Assembly: GCA_022457065.1 (NCBI GenBank)
Contig: JAJGBQ010000002.1
Span: 2,666,001-2,730,000 of the forward strand
Source: Curvularia sp. ZM96
Lineage: Eukaryota; Ascomycota; Dothideomycetes; Pleosporales; Pleosporaceae
DNA: 64,000 bases
Direction: 5' to 3'
The notes below the pieces were generated by a model. The model had not been told where the DNA came from and did not search any database. It saw only the letters and a program-made list of their open reading frames with translations. Of this stretch, positions 45,223 through 55,922 are shown piece by piece. How positions within the stretch are numbered: position 1 is the stretch's first letter; every line of letters begins with the position of its first letter. The translations under genes were made by a program, and so were the position numbers.

Positions 45223-45919
45223 GGACTGTTGGAGCAGTGTGCCATGAGGAAAAGAGAAAGAGAGAAAGGTAGGGTAAGATTCTCGGGAGACAGGCGGCAG
45301 GGGAGATCGGTAGTGTATGTCTTCACCATTACGGCGGCCGTAAATCTTTTGGCGCTAGGCGCGGTCCTTGTTTCTGCCGCAGTGGGGGGCGTGTCGGGGT
45401 TTGCCTTCCAGATTGGAGGGGTTGGTTGCGAGGCTCCCCGGTCCGTCGCGCTGACAGACTGATCGAGGTACCGTGGTTTTGGCGTCTATAGGTGCGGTGG
45501 GGATTGCGTGATTGACGCAGCACAGGAACGCGTGAGATACACGAGATATGTAGGGTCTAGGCATGAGGTCACACAAGCTTGCACGCATGTGGACTTGCAG
45601 CATGCGGGGCATGACAAAGCAACTACGTTCATGCTATTGCTATAGATGCCAAAAACCAAATCTGGAAAAACAAAAAACAAACTAACTGTGGTATCTCTTC
45701 TCAAAACGACAGTGCCTCGAACCATGCTGGCTGTGAAGAGCAACTACCAGACCCTGCCCAACAGGGCAAAGATTACGATGCTTTTTTGGTGATTTCAAAG
45801 CAACGGAGGTGGCCGCCCGTGTAGCCGTGTGGGCACTCAGGCTGGCACGCTACCCCACACTGGCTCGTCCGCAGTTGGCCCGCTAACCAATCCATGATCA
45901 CATCAAGAACGGCAATTTG
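45223..45919. other. Intergenic region
   Basis: Holds the promoter of the OSGIN-like gene and the 3' flank of the VHS/GAT gene. No gene seen. Confidence 0.6.
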
Positions 45920-47402
45920 CTAGTATCTGTACGTTATTGTGTTACGCTCAGCAATCGGCGACACGTCATGAGGCTGCTGCTGCGGCACGTTGCTCTCGGG
46001 CGTCTGTGAACGTTGAGTGCGCGATCGCATGTGCTCATCCTCCTCGGTAATGGATGTCTGGGCACCATGCATTGTCAAGTTGTTTGCGGAACTCTCTTGT
46101 CGGCCTAGGTAAGAGGGGGTCGAGTGATAACCAGGGTTGTACGAGTTGGGTGAGCCGGCGTAATCGCCTGTCGCCCTAGGGTTTGGAGGCGCGGGTGCAG
46201 ATGTGTAGTGATCAGCAAACGGATTATCCTCTGGCGCGCTCGAAGTGTTGGGTACAGCGGGTTGAGTGGTTGTCGTATTCACAGGAGGTAATGTAGGCGC
46301 GTCGTTCTGCGGCGGCGTGTGCGATTGCGGAGGGACTCCAGCTGGAACATTGCCATTTGCAGGTGTTGGTGAGGGCGAGGCACCCATGAGGCGACGGGCC
46401 TGGAGCACTGCGCGCTGGTGCTTGGAAGCGGCAAGAGAAAGTTGTTCGTTGGTTTCAATGAGGGTAAGCATGGTATCGTCGTCGGGCGCGGGATTGTCGC
46501 AGGCGATGTAGCCTTGTATGCTACGCTGGGCAGCGGTACAGCGTTCGGCAAACTCCTTGACTAGGTCATTGCTTAGGAGCTCGTTGGGCGGAGTCGATTG
46601 CACAAACTGCAGGAGGAGCTTCGCCGATGTGCGCGCTTCTTCGATGCGACCTGCCAGCTCGGTGGGCGGCGGTAGAGTCTTGGACTGCGATTTACTGCTT
46701 CCTGAGCTGAAACCGCCCGGAATCTTCTGAGAATTGGACCATCCTGGCGCATTCAGTGTTCGGGGGCTGAATTGTTTTGCGGCGCTGGCCATGAGCCCCC
46801 TTTCCTTCTTGTACATGGCGAAGAGCATGTTCAGATTGGCATCATGACCCTTCTCTCGCTCCAAGGAATCCAAAGTCTCCTTTGTGATTTGCGCAACGCT
46901 GGGATCCTGTCCATTGCGCAAGAGGTGCTTGACGGTGTCGGCAAATGGCTTGTCAAGATTTTTGGTGAAGGACGGGCCCGGGTTGTCGGCGAGAATCCGG
47001 ATGAGCATAATAGCATTGTACTGGACATGAGGGCGGGTGTAGTATTCTTTGGAAAGAAAGGTGCGGATCTGTCTGGCAGCAGCGGTAGCAGCAGCAGGGC
47101 TTGCGACGGCGGACTCGACAATGGTTGGGAGGTGGAGCACTTCTTCGCCCGAGTTGGCGGCAGCCGACTCGCAAAAGAGTCTCTGGAAGCTGTTAGCTTG
47201 GAAGTATATGCGCTGGCGAGATGAGGTGGCTTACCACTCCCCTGGCGGCATTTGCTTCTGGCGTATCGGCGTTTGCGTCTGGGCGGGCTTCCTGGGGGGA
47301 TGGCGCTGTCTGTGTCAACGTGGTACTCGAGATATGGGCGGACGACTAACAGGGACGTTTGCGCATCAGGCTGCCCAAGTTGAGGCGCTTCTTGAGCTCC
47401 AT
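45920..47402 (-). CDS. VHS/GAT-domain trafficking adaptor
   Basis: Three exons (47402-47351, 47287-47235, 47182-45920) encode 455 residues. The N-terminal half is VHS/ENTH-like helical repeats (ANAARGVRLFCES, EEVLHLPTIVESA, VQYNAIMLIRILADN). A GAT domain follows (about residues 220-300: IEEARTSAKLLLQFVQS, VKEFAERCTAAQRSIQGYI, TLIETNEQLSLAASKHQRAV), as in GGA/Tom1/Lsb5 adaptors that bind ubiquitin and small GTPases at endosomes. The tail is Pro/Gln/Asn-rich with a DNPFADH motif that may bind EH-type partners. Exon 1 joins in frame only if exon 2 begins after GGAAG, four bases past a better-looking CAG, so this acceptor is worth checking. Confidence 0.85.
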
Positions 47403-48581
47403 GACTGGGACGATGGGCGAGGGTGGATCTGCGGTGTGAAGAGGATCCTCGGGTGGTGTAGGTAGGGCGCAAATCAGCAGCTCGGTGTGGTACAGAAGCT
47501 AAAAGCAAATCCAGGGCGTGCGCAATACATATACGTGTGTTTGCATGTATGTACCTGTATATAGGAGAGATGTCGGCCAAGTTGTGCAGGTATGAAAAGA
47601 GACGAGGCGTCCAGCATGCACACAAGCGTGCTGTGTTCCCGAGCGGAGCGGACGTTGCTGGGCAAAGCGCCCTTAGCCGCCCAGGCCATGACAGCGGGCG
47701 ACGTCAACCGCCGCGTACGGCATGTCGGTTGATTGCTGGCTGACAGCCACTACGAGAGCCATAATACGCGTCCTCGAGGGCGGAGGTGTGCCAAGCGGAG
47801 ATGGCAGTCTTGCGCTCACGTTGGCGGTCCGATAGTGATAGCGCGCTGGTGCTGGACTGGACCCTTTGCCGGGGGTGGCGATACCGCGTTTAGTGCAGAA
47901 GCCGCGGGGCATGCTTGCGTGACGACGCCTGGTACCTGTGTGACACCTCTCTTGGCACGAACACACATACTCTCACACATCGCCATCCGTCTGAACACGC
48001 ATGAGTCGGCCAAGATACATCCACCTCCATGTGCAGCCTGGGCACCAGATGCGGCCCCGGCCATGCCACGGCCACTACACCTGTGTCCGCCTATGCTGGC
48101 TGCAGATCCGCCAGCTCGACATAGCCTAACTATGCTTGCGCCACTGACACTGCTCCATGACACAGCCAGGCTGCCACCTATCCACACAATCACCCATCTA
48201 CTGACGCCTGCTTTTCCATACAGTCCTTTGCCACGCCCCTCAGCCACCGCTAAACAGACTCCCGCCTCCGAGGCCATGTCGCTTCCATACCGCACCGCGG
48301 ACGCTGCAACAGGCGGCAGGGGCCTGAGACCCGCTTCTTCGGCAGGCGATCGCCCTTACAGCATGCGGCGGCCATGGCTTGGCTAGACGTCATTCCTCAT
48401 GCGCACTCGCTCCCTCTTGCGAGACAGCTCGTCGACAGCCACTCACGAAACGCCTGGTCAAGTGCTAGCACATAGTATATGACCTCGACAGTAGCCCCTT
48501 CGTCCCGTGCCTCTCTTCTCCCTCCTGACCCCCACCCACCACAGCCATCCGCCCCTCTGCCCAGTCATCACCTCCTACAAA
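47403..48581. other. Divergent promoter region
   Basis: 1.18 kb between the adaptor and the App1-like gene. A 217-codon open frame (47733-48386) is G/C-driven, has no motif and is rejected. The last 70 bases are a C-rich leader. Confidence 0.55.
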
Positions 48582-49811
48582 ATGGCGCCTGAATCCGCTA
48601 CTGCCATGGCAGGCCGTGCCCGCATGCGAACTGAAGAAACCCCTCAGGAGCGTGCTACCAGAGAACACTCGGATTTTGCCTCGTTCGAAAAAGACATGCC
48701 TAAACTCGCCAACCGCTTCTCCTTCTCGCTCAAGGACAACCTCTCCTCGTACCTTGGACGCAAGAACCCCTTCTACTCGTCCGTCAACCCCGAGACCGAC
48801 TATGTCTGGATCCTCGACACCACCGCCTACCAGAACCGACTAGGCAGGTGGAAGGCTGAGTTTGTTGCCTGTTACTTTGTCAAAGACAGCGGCAAGGATC
48901 TTTCCCACATCGTTGCCTGGGTCAGCGAGAAGATTGGCCTTGCAGATGACGAGCAGGCCAAGCAGACCGTTGCAAGGAGACTGCAGCCTTTTGCCGACCA
49001 GATCCTCCCCGCCCATTCTGTTGAGATCGATCTTCTAGGCTTGTCTGCCAGACTGGGCCCCAGTGGTCGTGACGGTATCAGCGTGGATGAGCTAGCCATA
49101 CCAGGCAACGACCACAAAGAGGGTCAAGTCACCAGACTCAAGGCTGTCGATGAAGCTGCGACCCCTTTCAACATCACCTTCGCCAAATCCAAGGGCTGGG
49201 CCGTCCTCTCCGACATCGACGATACGATTAAGAAGACTCTTACACCATCCCCTGTCGGTATCTTGACGACAACTTTCGCCGAAGAGCCCGAACCCATCAA
49301 GGGAATGCCAGAACTATACAAGCATATCGTACAGAAACTCGACAACCCGCCTTTCTGGTATCTCTCTGCCTCGCCCTACAACCTCTATCCTTTCCTGCGC
49401 AAGTTCCGCGACCAGTACTACCCTAACGGCACCATGATCCTGCGTGACGCCAGCTGGATGAATCTCGCTGGCTTCCTCGCCAACCTCACCCAAGGCACCG
49501 AAGCTTACAAAGTCGATCGCATCGAGAAGGTCAACTCATGGTTCCCCAAGCGCAGGTTCATTCTCATCGGTGACTCTACCCAAACAGACCCAGAGTCGTA
49601 CGGCGAAGCTTACCGCAAGTTTGGCTCAAAGTGGGTGGGCGCCATCTACATTCGAAGAGTGACTGGCGTAGCCGAGATGGACGAGGGCACCAAGAACACC
49701 CCTGAGCGATTCGAAAAGGCGTTCAAGGGCGTGCCTAAGGATGTATGGTCCGTCTTTGACGACCCGCAGGAGCTGTACGCCAAGATTGATGCCTTGCCTG
49801 AGATCAAGTGA
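48582..49811 (+). CDS. APP1: App1-like phosphatidate phosphatase (DUF2183/LNS2-type)
   Basis: Single exon, 409 residues from the ATG at 48582 (AAAATGGCG); the frame is open 25 codons further upstream without features. Yeast App1 is a Mg2+-dependent phosphatidate phosphatase at actin patches linking lipid signals to endocytosis. The HAD-like catalytic motif DIDDTIKKT (DxDxT) is present, followed by SASPYNLYPFLRKF, a Lys in LRDASWMNLAGF..., and IGDSTQTDPESYGEAYRKF as the acidic motif. The N-terminal 190 residues match the App1 family front domain. This protein lacks yeast App1's long Pro-rich C-terminal tail, so actin-patch binding may differ. Confidence 0.9.
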   Translation: MAPESATAMAGRARMRTEETPQERATREHSDFASFEKDMPKLANRFSFSLKDNLSSYLGRKNPFYSSVNPETDYVWILDTTAYQNRLGRWKAEFVACYFVKDSGKDLSHIVAWVSEKIGLADDEQAKQTVARRLQPFADQILPAHSVEIDLLGLSARLGPSGRDGISVDELAIPGNDHKEGQVTRLKAVDEAATPFNITFAKSKGWAVLSDIDDTIKKTLTPSPVGILTTTFAEEPEPIKGMPELYKHIVQKLDNPPFWYLSASPYNLYPFLRKFRDQYYPNGTMILRDASWMNLAGFLANLTQGTEAYKVDRIEKVNSWFPKRRFILIGDSTQTDPESYGEAYRKFGSKWVGAIYIRRVTGVAEMDEGTKNTPERFEKAFKGVPKDVWSVFDDPQELYAKIDALPEIK

Positions 49812-50304
49812 GCATAGGCTACCGTGGCTGAACAAGGCAACATGTTGCCTTTTAGCGCGGAGAAGAGGGATTTCATTTGTCATGAGTTCAGTTTTCATCT
49901 TGTGATACCACTTTTTGAAACCTAATCATTCGTCTGTTTTCTTGCTGGACTGGCGTTGGCTTCTACATATTTTCCAGTTTCTTTTTCCCTTCTTCTTGTT
50001 CTAACGATATGAGTACTACGACGTTGAATTTGCTATATACCAGTCAGACTTCTTCTAGCAATTTGTCATTCACATATACCTCTTATGAATTTGCTTTCCG
50101 TACAGTGATTTGCAGTCCTGTCAGGAGATATACCTGTTATGTGACATGCACGTAATGGATCGCGATTCGATATACACATATGAGTACAAACACCTACCAC
50201 GCTATTGCCATCCCCAGTAATCACATCAATTGTCCCACACAAGTCTACCTTTCTACGTTCTCACCGTCAACTCTCTCACTTTGAATACCTATTGCCTACA
50301 CAAC
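49812..50304. other. Intergenic region
   Basis: 3' flank of the App1-like gene and leader of a possible small membrane protein. Nothing else seen. Confidence 0.55.
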
Positions 50305-50502
50305 ATGTCCGACAACGCCACCTACACACAAGGCCCTGACCCCCTCGCCCTGTACACGCTCTTAGTGCTCAGCGTGTGTATATGCGGCTACTTCTTCTTC
50401 CTGGGCGTGCTCGCTGTGCGCGTTTGGTTTTACCGCGGCGCCTTGGGACCAGCACGGTACATATCTAGCAAAACACCAAGCACCAGCAGTCTGAGAAATT
50501 AG
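50305..50502 (+). CDS. Possible small single-pass membrane protein
   Basis: 65 codons starting at caacATGtcc. Residues about 16-41 (ALYTLLVLSVCICGYFFFLG onward) form one membrane helix, followed by a basic and Ser-rich end. No family recognised. The regular start context and the clean helix favour a real gene, but its length makes chance possible. Confidence 0.4.
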   Translation: MSDNATYTQGPDPLALYTLLVLSVCICGYFFFLGVLAVRVWFYRGALGPARYISSKTPSTSSLRN

Positions 50503-51362
50503 ATAATAAAGAATGTAATGATTTGGAAATAAACTAGAGACTATATAATAGATAGAGAGATATTTCGAGGCCGTTATATTCATTAATCCCGCCACATGTT
50601 TCCTACCTTTGTGACTTCACACTTGTTCCGGATTTCCCCATGATTCCTCCACCAATACGCATGGTTTTGTTTAAACCCCTTGCGTGGGCTTTCTTTCTTG
50701 CCCTTTGCTGAAGCCGCGACGCTCAAGCAACGGTGTAGTATGTGCGATGCGCGAGCCGTGTGGGACTCAAGCGGATGCAGACACATACACCGAGCGTGCA
50801 TCAAGCTGCTTCTTTCATTCCTTCGTTCCTTCGTTCCTTGTCCGTTTCTGTCCACTGGGGTGGGTAATGCGCAGTAGACGGAGTCCTAGGGCTGAGCAAT
50901 AGTTGAACCAATCTGACTGGTGTAAGCACTTGGCGTGTCGATTCCCTCCAAGTGTTGCGCCGCCAGATCTGCTACGAGTCCGTGCCCAGATGGTGTCCCA
51001 CGCCTCCGCCTGGTTCCCAGAATCATGAGCCTTTCCGTTTGGGTAATAGAGTAGAGAGAGATAGTTGTCTTGTGTTCCAATTTCCGTGTGTCGTCTTTGA
51101 TGCATGGGGGTGCAGCCAAAAAAATTTGTCGGTAGTCGACAACAACAAAACAAAAAAGGGGGCGGGCGAGAACACTTGCAACACTTGGTCGGTTCTAGAC
51201 ACATGCACCAAGTGTATACAGCGAAGTGATGCTCTCACCGCTTCGAAACCCCCCACCCGCCTGCAACAATACCAAAAAAGTGGGGTCGGGGATGCGCGGG
51301 CGACGCACAAGAGTGGAGAATGGGTATACAATGCTGCAGGTCGAAACCCGGGCCTCTTTTAA
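50503..51362. other. Intergenic region
   Basis: No gene seen; short frames only. Confidence 0.5.
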
Positions 51363-51767
51363 TCAAGGGTCTTCATAGTCGTAGAAGCCATCAAAGAGAT
51401 CCGTGACAACCTTGAGCATAGGCTCCATCAGGCACCGCTCATCCTCGGGTAATCCACCGAAAATGCGTAGTCGCTGCGTCTCCAACTCTTGCTCTTGCTC
51501 CCGCTGATGCCGCAGCCGTGTCTGCCATGCTGTGTACGTCTGGTGCCAGTGGTTTGTGGGCACGTTGGCAAGCGGGCAGCCCAAGGGCTGGAAGCAAGAA
51601 CTTGTTGGCGAGAGAGTTGAAGAAGAGGCGGTGCTGACCGACTCGCTTCGAGTGTGGATTGGTGTTGTTGTATTAAGGTTCAGGTTGGTGGTATTATTAT
51701 TGTTGTTGTTATTGTTGCGGTTCCTGGGACGGCTTCTAGTTCGCTTTCTGTTGTGACGTTTGCCCAT
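51363..51767 (-). CDS. Hypothetical protein with poly-Asn tract
   Basis: 134 residues from an ATG at 51767 (the frame is open upstream, but that part is unlikely to be coding). It starts with a basic stretch (MGKRHNRKRTRSRPRNRN), then eight Asn in a row, a Thr/Asn/Ser-rich linker, and a better-looking folded end (CPLANVPTNHWHQTYTAWQT, then a Gln/Glu-rich helix and RIFGGLPEDE ... VVTDLFDGFYDYED). No family assigned. The C-terminal half looks like real protein rather than noise. The basic start suggests nuclear location (inference). Confidence 0.55.
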   Translation of the reverse strand: MGKRHNRKRTRSRPRNRNNNNNNNNTTNLNLNTTTPIHTRSESVSTASSSTLSPTSSCFQPLGCPLANVPTNHWHQTYTAWQTRLRHQREQEQELETQRLRIFGGLPEDERCLMEPMLKVVTDLFDGFYDYEDP

Positions 51768-53348
51768 AGCGTCTCTTTCAAAGTTCTTGTCGACTGTGGT
51801 GTTGATAATCGCCGTAGATGAGATTGAGGTTGAGTAGTAACGGTAGTTATAGTAGAGAGGAGAGATGTGTACGGAGAGAGGTGGGGCGAAAAGCCGCAAA
51901 GGCGGCTAATAATCGCAGTAGAGGCAGGCATAGAAGGCAGATACTTTGCATCCCTTATATACGCTGTTGAGATGGCATCATTCATGCAGGTACCCTACCA
52001 AGCTGTAGGCTGCAGGGTGACTCAGAGCCGCGCAGTGGTGTGACGGGGATGTGGAAGATGGACAGTGACAGCGAATGGCGGCCCGCTGTCGCTGCCGGCC
52101 CATCGCGTCATTGGTCAGCTGCCGCTGCCGAACTTCGGGCCTTGCAAGAGTCATGCCTGCTTCTGGCCAACACAACTCAGCACCCTAAGGCTCTTCACCT
52201 CCTTCTTGCCCAAACAACTCATCAGCAATCTACCGCGCTTGACCTCCTTTTTGCTTCTTCGCCTCAGTCCCAAGTGGCAAAGTCCACCATGTCTGCCCGC
52301 AAGCCGCTGAGACACAGCCTCGCCAAACCGGTTTCGCCCTGCCTGGCGCAGTCACAGAGACACCCACCAACATATGACTCTGCCGCGAACACCACATGAC
52401 ACAAAACGACAGGAATACGAAGTAGCCTCCTGGCAACACCGCCATGTGCCTGGCCAGCTCCATGCCATGACCATGACCCCGGATAGAAGGCGGTAGAAAA
52501 TCTCAACATCCGCGCTCTGGCCGCCATGGGGTCGAGCCTTAACGGGTAGGCGGGTGCGTGGGCATGCCACATCACGATGTCGACCGCCATGTCACGTCGC
52601 CGCCCATGCTACACCACAGGAACACTTCCAAGGTTCTTGACACCCATTGTCCTCCCAAACGGCCGGGGTACACCACTTTGCCCTGACATATCCTACGTCA
52701 TTGATTCATCTAGTCGCTGGCCAGCCTTGCGCTCCTGACTGATTGCACCTCGTGCGCCAGAAAGAAAAAATAGTAGTACCAAGTCTGTTCCAGCAGCAGG
52801 GCGACGACAGATCCCTCTAGCCTTTTCGGTGCACTGGAGCGCGTCGGCCCGTCCAGAGCAGCAGACACTTGTAACCACGTGCTCATCACGACTATAGCTA
52901 CTGGGCCTCAATCTTCTCGACACGACCTCAGCATACAATCTTGGTCAATGTCAAGCAAGTCCTACTAATCTCGACTACTCGTCATGCTGTTTGTATTGCA
53001 TTACCTACACATCGGGGTTTGTATGCTGTTTATGCCGACATCTCACCTCCGGCTCTCCATGTGCATCCGATCCCAACGCAGCATTAGCGGAACAATGTCC
53101 ACCACTTGAAACCATCAAAAGTGCTGCAACGCGTAAGCCCAGCCTTGATCTGCTTTTGACTATGCTATTTGTGTGCCTCTTTCAGGTACGCTGCGACGTT
53201 TTGGGCATGCTTGGCTGCATCGCCGACAATCCTGTGCCATCAGCTGCCGTAAGCGTTGAACAAATAAGAAGCCCATGTTTTCTTCTCTCAGCTGAATAAA
53301 AGTCTTTGGGTCAATTTCACGCGACTCGTTTGACGTGGCATAACCACC
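51768..53348. other. 1.6-kb intergenic region
   Basis: Several frames of 60-120 codons on both strands (for example 52040-52399 plus) without motifs or supported splicing. No gene seen. Confidence 0.45.
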
Positions 53349-54212
53349 ATGTCTCTCAACACAAGAGCCCTCCTATTTGGCCTCGGTGTGTAGGTAAAGC
53401 CGGTCTTCAAGCCCCGCGCTGATTTGATAGCAGTAGCCACAGTCGTGTCCGCACAGTTCGGACATGGATCGAATGATGAATGGGGCCCAGTTCCCTGGGG
53501 AGGTGGAGACGACGACGACGATGATGATTTCAACATTGGTCCAGGATACGGTTATGGTGGAAATGGGGGAAATGGTGGCTTTTCAAACGCCAACGCAGAG
53601 TCCCGCCGCAAGCTCATCGCAGCACATGGTGTTCTCGCTGCCCTCGCATTCGTCGTCTTCTTCCCAACTGGATCGATTCTCATCCGCTTAGGATCATTTC
53701 GCGGCCTCTGGATCGTGCATGGCTTGTTCCAGCTCTTTGCCTACGTAGTCTACCTTGCGGCGTTTGGCATCGGCATCTGGATGATCAACAATACCCCTGT
53801 GAATCTAATGGAGAATAACCATCCAATCGTTGGCATCGTCATCTTCGTCGGATTGTTCTTTCAGCCCATCCTTGGCTTCATCCACCATCTCAAGTACAAA
53901 AAGTACAGTTGCCGAACGATTTGGTCCTACGCCCATCTCTGGCTGGGACGTATTCTGATCACACTGGGAATGCTGAACGGTGGTCTCGGCTTACTACTTG
54001 CTTCCGATGCGCCCGCATTCACAGGAATCGCTCCGAGCCGCGCCCAGATCATTGTATATGGCATTGCTGCTGGCACCATGTGGCTGCTTTGGGTTGCTGC
54101 GGCTATATACGGAGAGAGGAGGCGGAAGGTCTTAAGAAAGGTGGCGCTGAACAACGGGATGGGCACTGAATTGCCGCCTGTGTATAATCCTAACAAGGAG
54201 CGGTATGCGTAA
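53349..54212 (+). CDS. Cytochrome b561-domain membrane protein without DOMON
   Basis: Two exons (53349-53385, 53434-54212) encode 271 residues. The spliced start gives a signal peptide (MSLNTRALLFGLVATVVSAQ), then a short acidic and Gly-rich linker with a run of seven Asp. The b561 domain follows with candidate heme histidines in AAHGVLAALAF, VHGLFQLF, NNHPIVGIVIF and YAHLWLGRILI, plus HHLKYKKY. The cytosolic tail is basic (GERRRKVLRK). It is related to the b561 half of the gene at 26300 but lacks a DOMON domain, so it probably carries electrons across a membrane with another partner. Its intact tail after the last helix supports the view that the 26300 gene lost its own. Confidence 0.85.
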
Positions 54213-55922
54213 GTGTTTGGAAAATGCTCATCCTTGCGGGCTCTTACTAACATCGCAGCAGCTATCACATCGGTAATTGAGCATATGGAATGTTTTGGGT
54301 AGAGTTACTGTGGATTTGTTGTGTAGGTGTCTGTGATCTTATGCCAGTTTTGCGAAATTACGCTCAAGTGCACTGTGTCACTTAAACTCAGTATAACACT
54401 CCGCATCTGCAGGTAGCACCGTCAGGTTACGGCGTATCCGCTGAATGCAAGAGTCTAAGTAGACAAGGTAAGGATGTTAGTGGGTTACAACACGTATGGA
54501 GGAAGCAAAGGCACAGTAGACTGCACCTTTCTTAAATTGAAAGCATTCGTCCTTGGCAGCTCCAACGTAGTCCTGTAATGTATGCTTATATGCCAGCATA
54601 ACGTGCGCCCAGTGCGTGCATTTTGTCACAATTCCCATGCCGCAATGTGAATGCTAGCGTTTACCACTCCTAATCCTAGACAAGAAATGGTCTCCTCTAA
54701 TCACACTCACACTATCTCCCCATCCCTTTGCTTAACTCCAACATTCCTCCAGTATACTACCGTGCGTCCAAAACTTGTCTACATCCTATCAGACAGCTTC
54801 CCACTACTTCGCTAGAAAGGAGAACCTGCTATACAATAAGTAAAGCCGAGAACCGCATCCCATACCACACGCTTTATCCCACTAACAAAACTTACAGTGT
54901 CGTGATTTTGACAGCGGTAGGGGAGAAAAAAAAAGTTCAGATGGTGCAGCAAGTACTGGAGTTACTGAAAAAGACTATGCGGTTACTGGCGGCTCCGGGA
55001 GGAAAAATATCTTTGTTTAGTTTGTCGAACAAAGGCTTGAATATTGTTTGCCGGGTTTGATGTATACGTGCTATTCTTCTGGAGTCTTTGTTGTTGTTAT
55101 TCTTCTTCTTCTTCACACATGAATAGTTTATTGGTTGTTGAGATAAGAATAATTGTAGAGAAAGAAGGGTATTCACCGAGCGAACGTATTTCCTCTCTCT
55201 GAAAATCATCTTTCTTCGAGCTTTTTAACAATACAAAGTGCTTAGAGAGGCTACGCTGGGGGTCAAGAATCGTGTGGAGGGAAGAATTTAGGGATGGTAG
55301 TGTAGCTCCTCCTTCTTTTGTTTCTTAATATCTTTAGTATAGTAAGCCTGATTGAGGTACAAGTTTCTTAAGAAGATGTAGTATGTTAGTCAGTAACGTT
55401 CGATACGATAGCACGACCAGCGTTGAAAAAAGGAAGGGTGTCATTCATCCCATATACTCTCGTCTACGTTTAACATTACATAGAAACACCATTTTCAAAA
55501 ATTTCATTTCTACACCTCATAGCACCATCCAGTCATATATACTCTCTACGTATACCATCCCACCAACTTGATCACCATGAAAAAGAAACTAGAGCAGAGT
55601 GAGCTAATTCAACTTAATGTTACATTCATCTACAACTTACTTTGCATCCAAAAGTCTCTCATCCCAGATGTTCACGTAGACTTCCCCCCTCCCAGGGCCT
55701 CGATATAAAAACCCAAAAAAACTCCCGGTCATCTCAATCTCCGATGCCCAAAAAACCTGACACAACAGAACAAAAACAAAAAAGCCGAAGCCCGAAAATG
55801 CACTCACGCTCAATCTATGCAAACCGCCCGCCCGCAAGAATGCCTTCTTTACCCCCCTCATCAGTCCAAAAGAAAAAGGAAAAAAAGGAAACCTCTCGAC
55901 TATACGAAACCCCATCTTTCCC
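54213..55922. other. 1.7-kb intergenic region, convergent ends
   Basis: Between two convergent genes. Short pyrimidine runs such as (TTC)n near 55101, and small A/T-rich frames. No gene seen. Confidence 0.5.

Noticed and set aside
46831..47625. 264-codon minus-strand frame overlapping the VHS/GAT gene
   Set aside because: Shifted-frame shadow; the true adaptor frame shows VHS and GAT motifs and the splice signals fit it.
47733..48386. 217-codon plus-strand open frame upstream of the App1-like gene
   Set aside because: G/C-rich promoter sequence with no domain, and a minus-strand frame of similar length lies in the same place.
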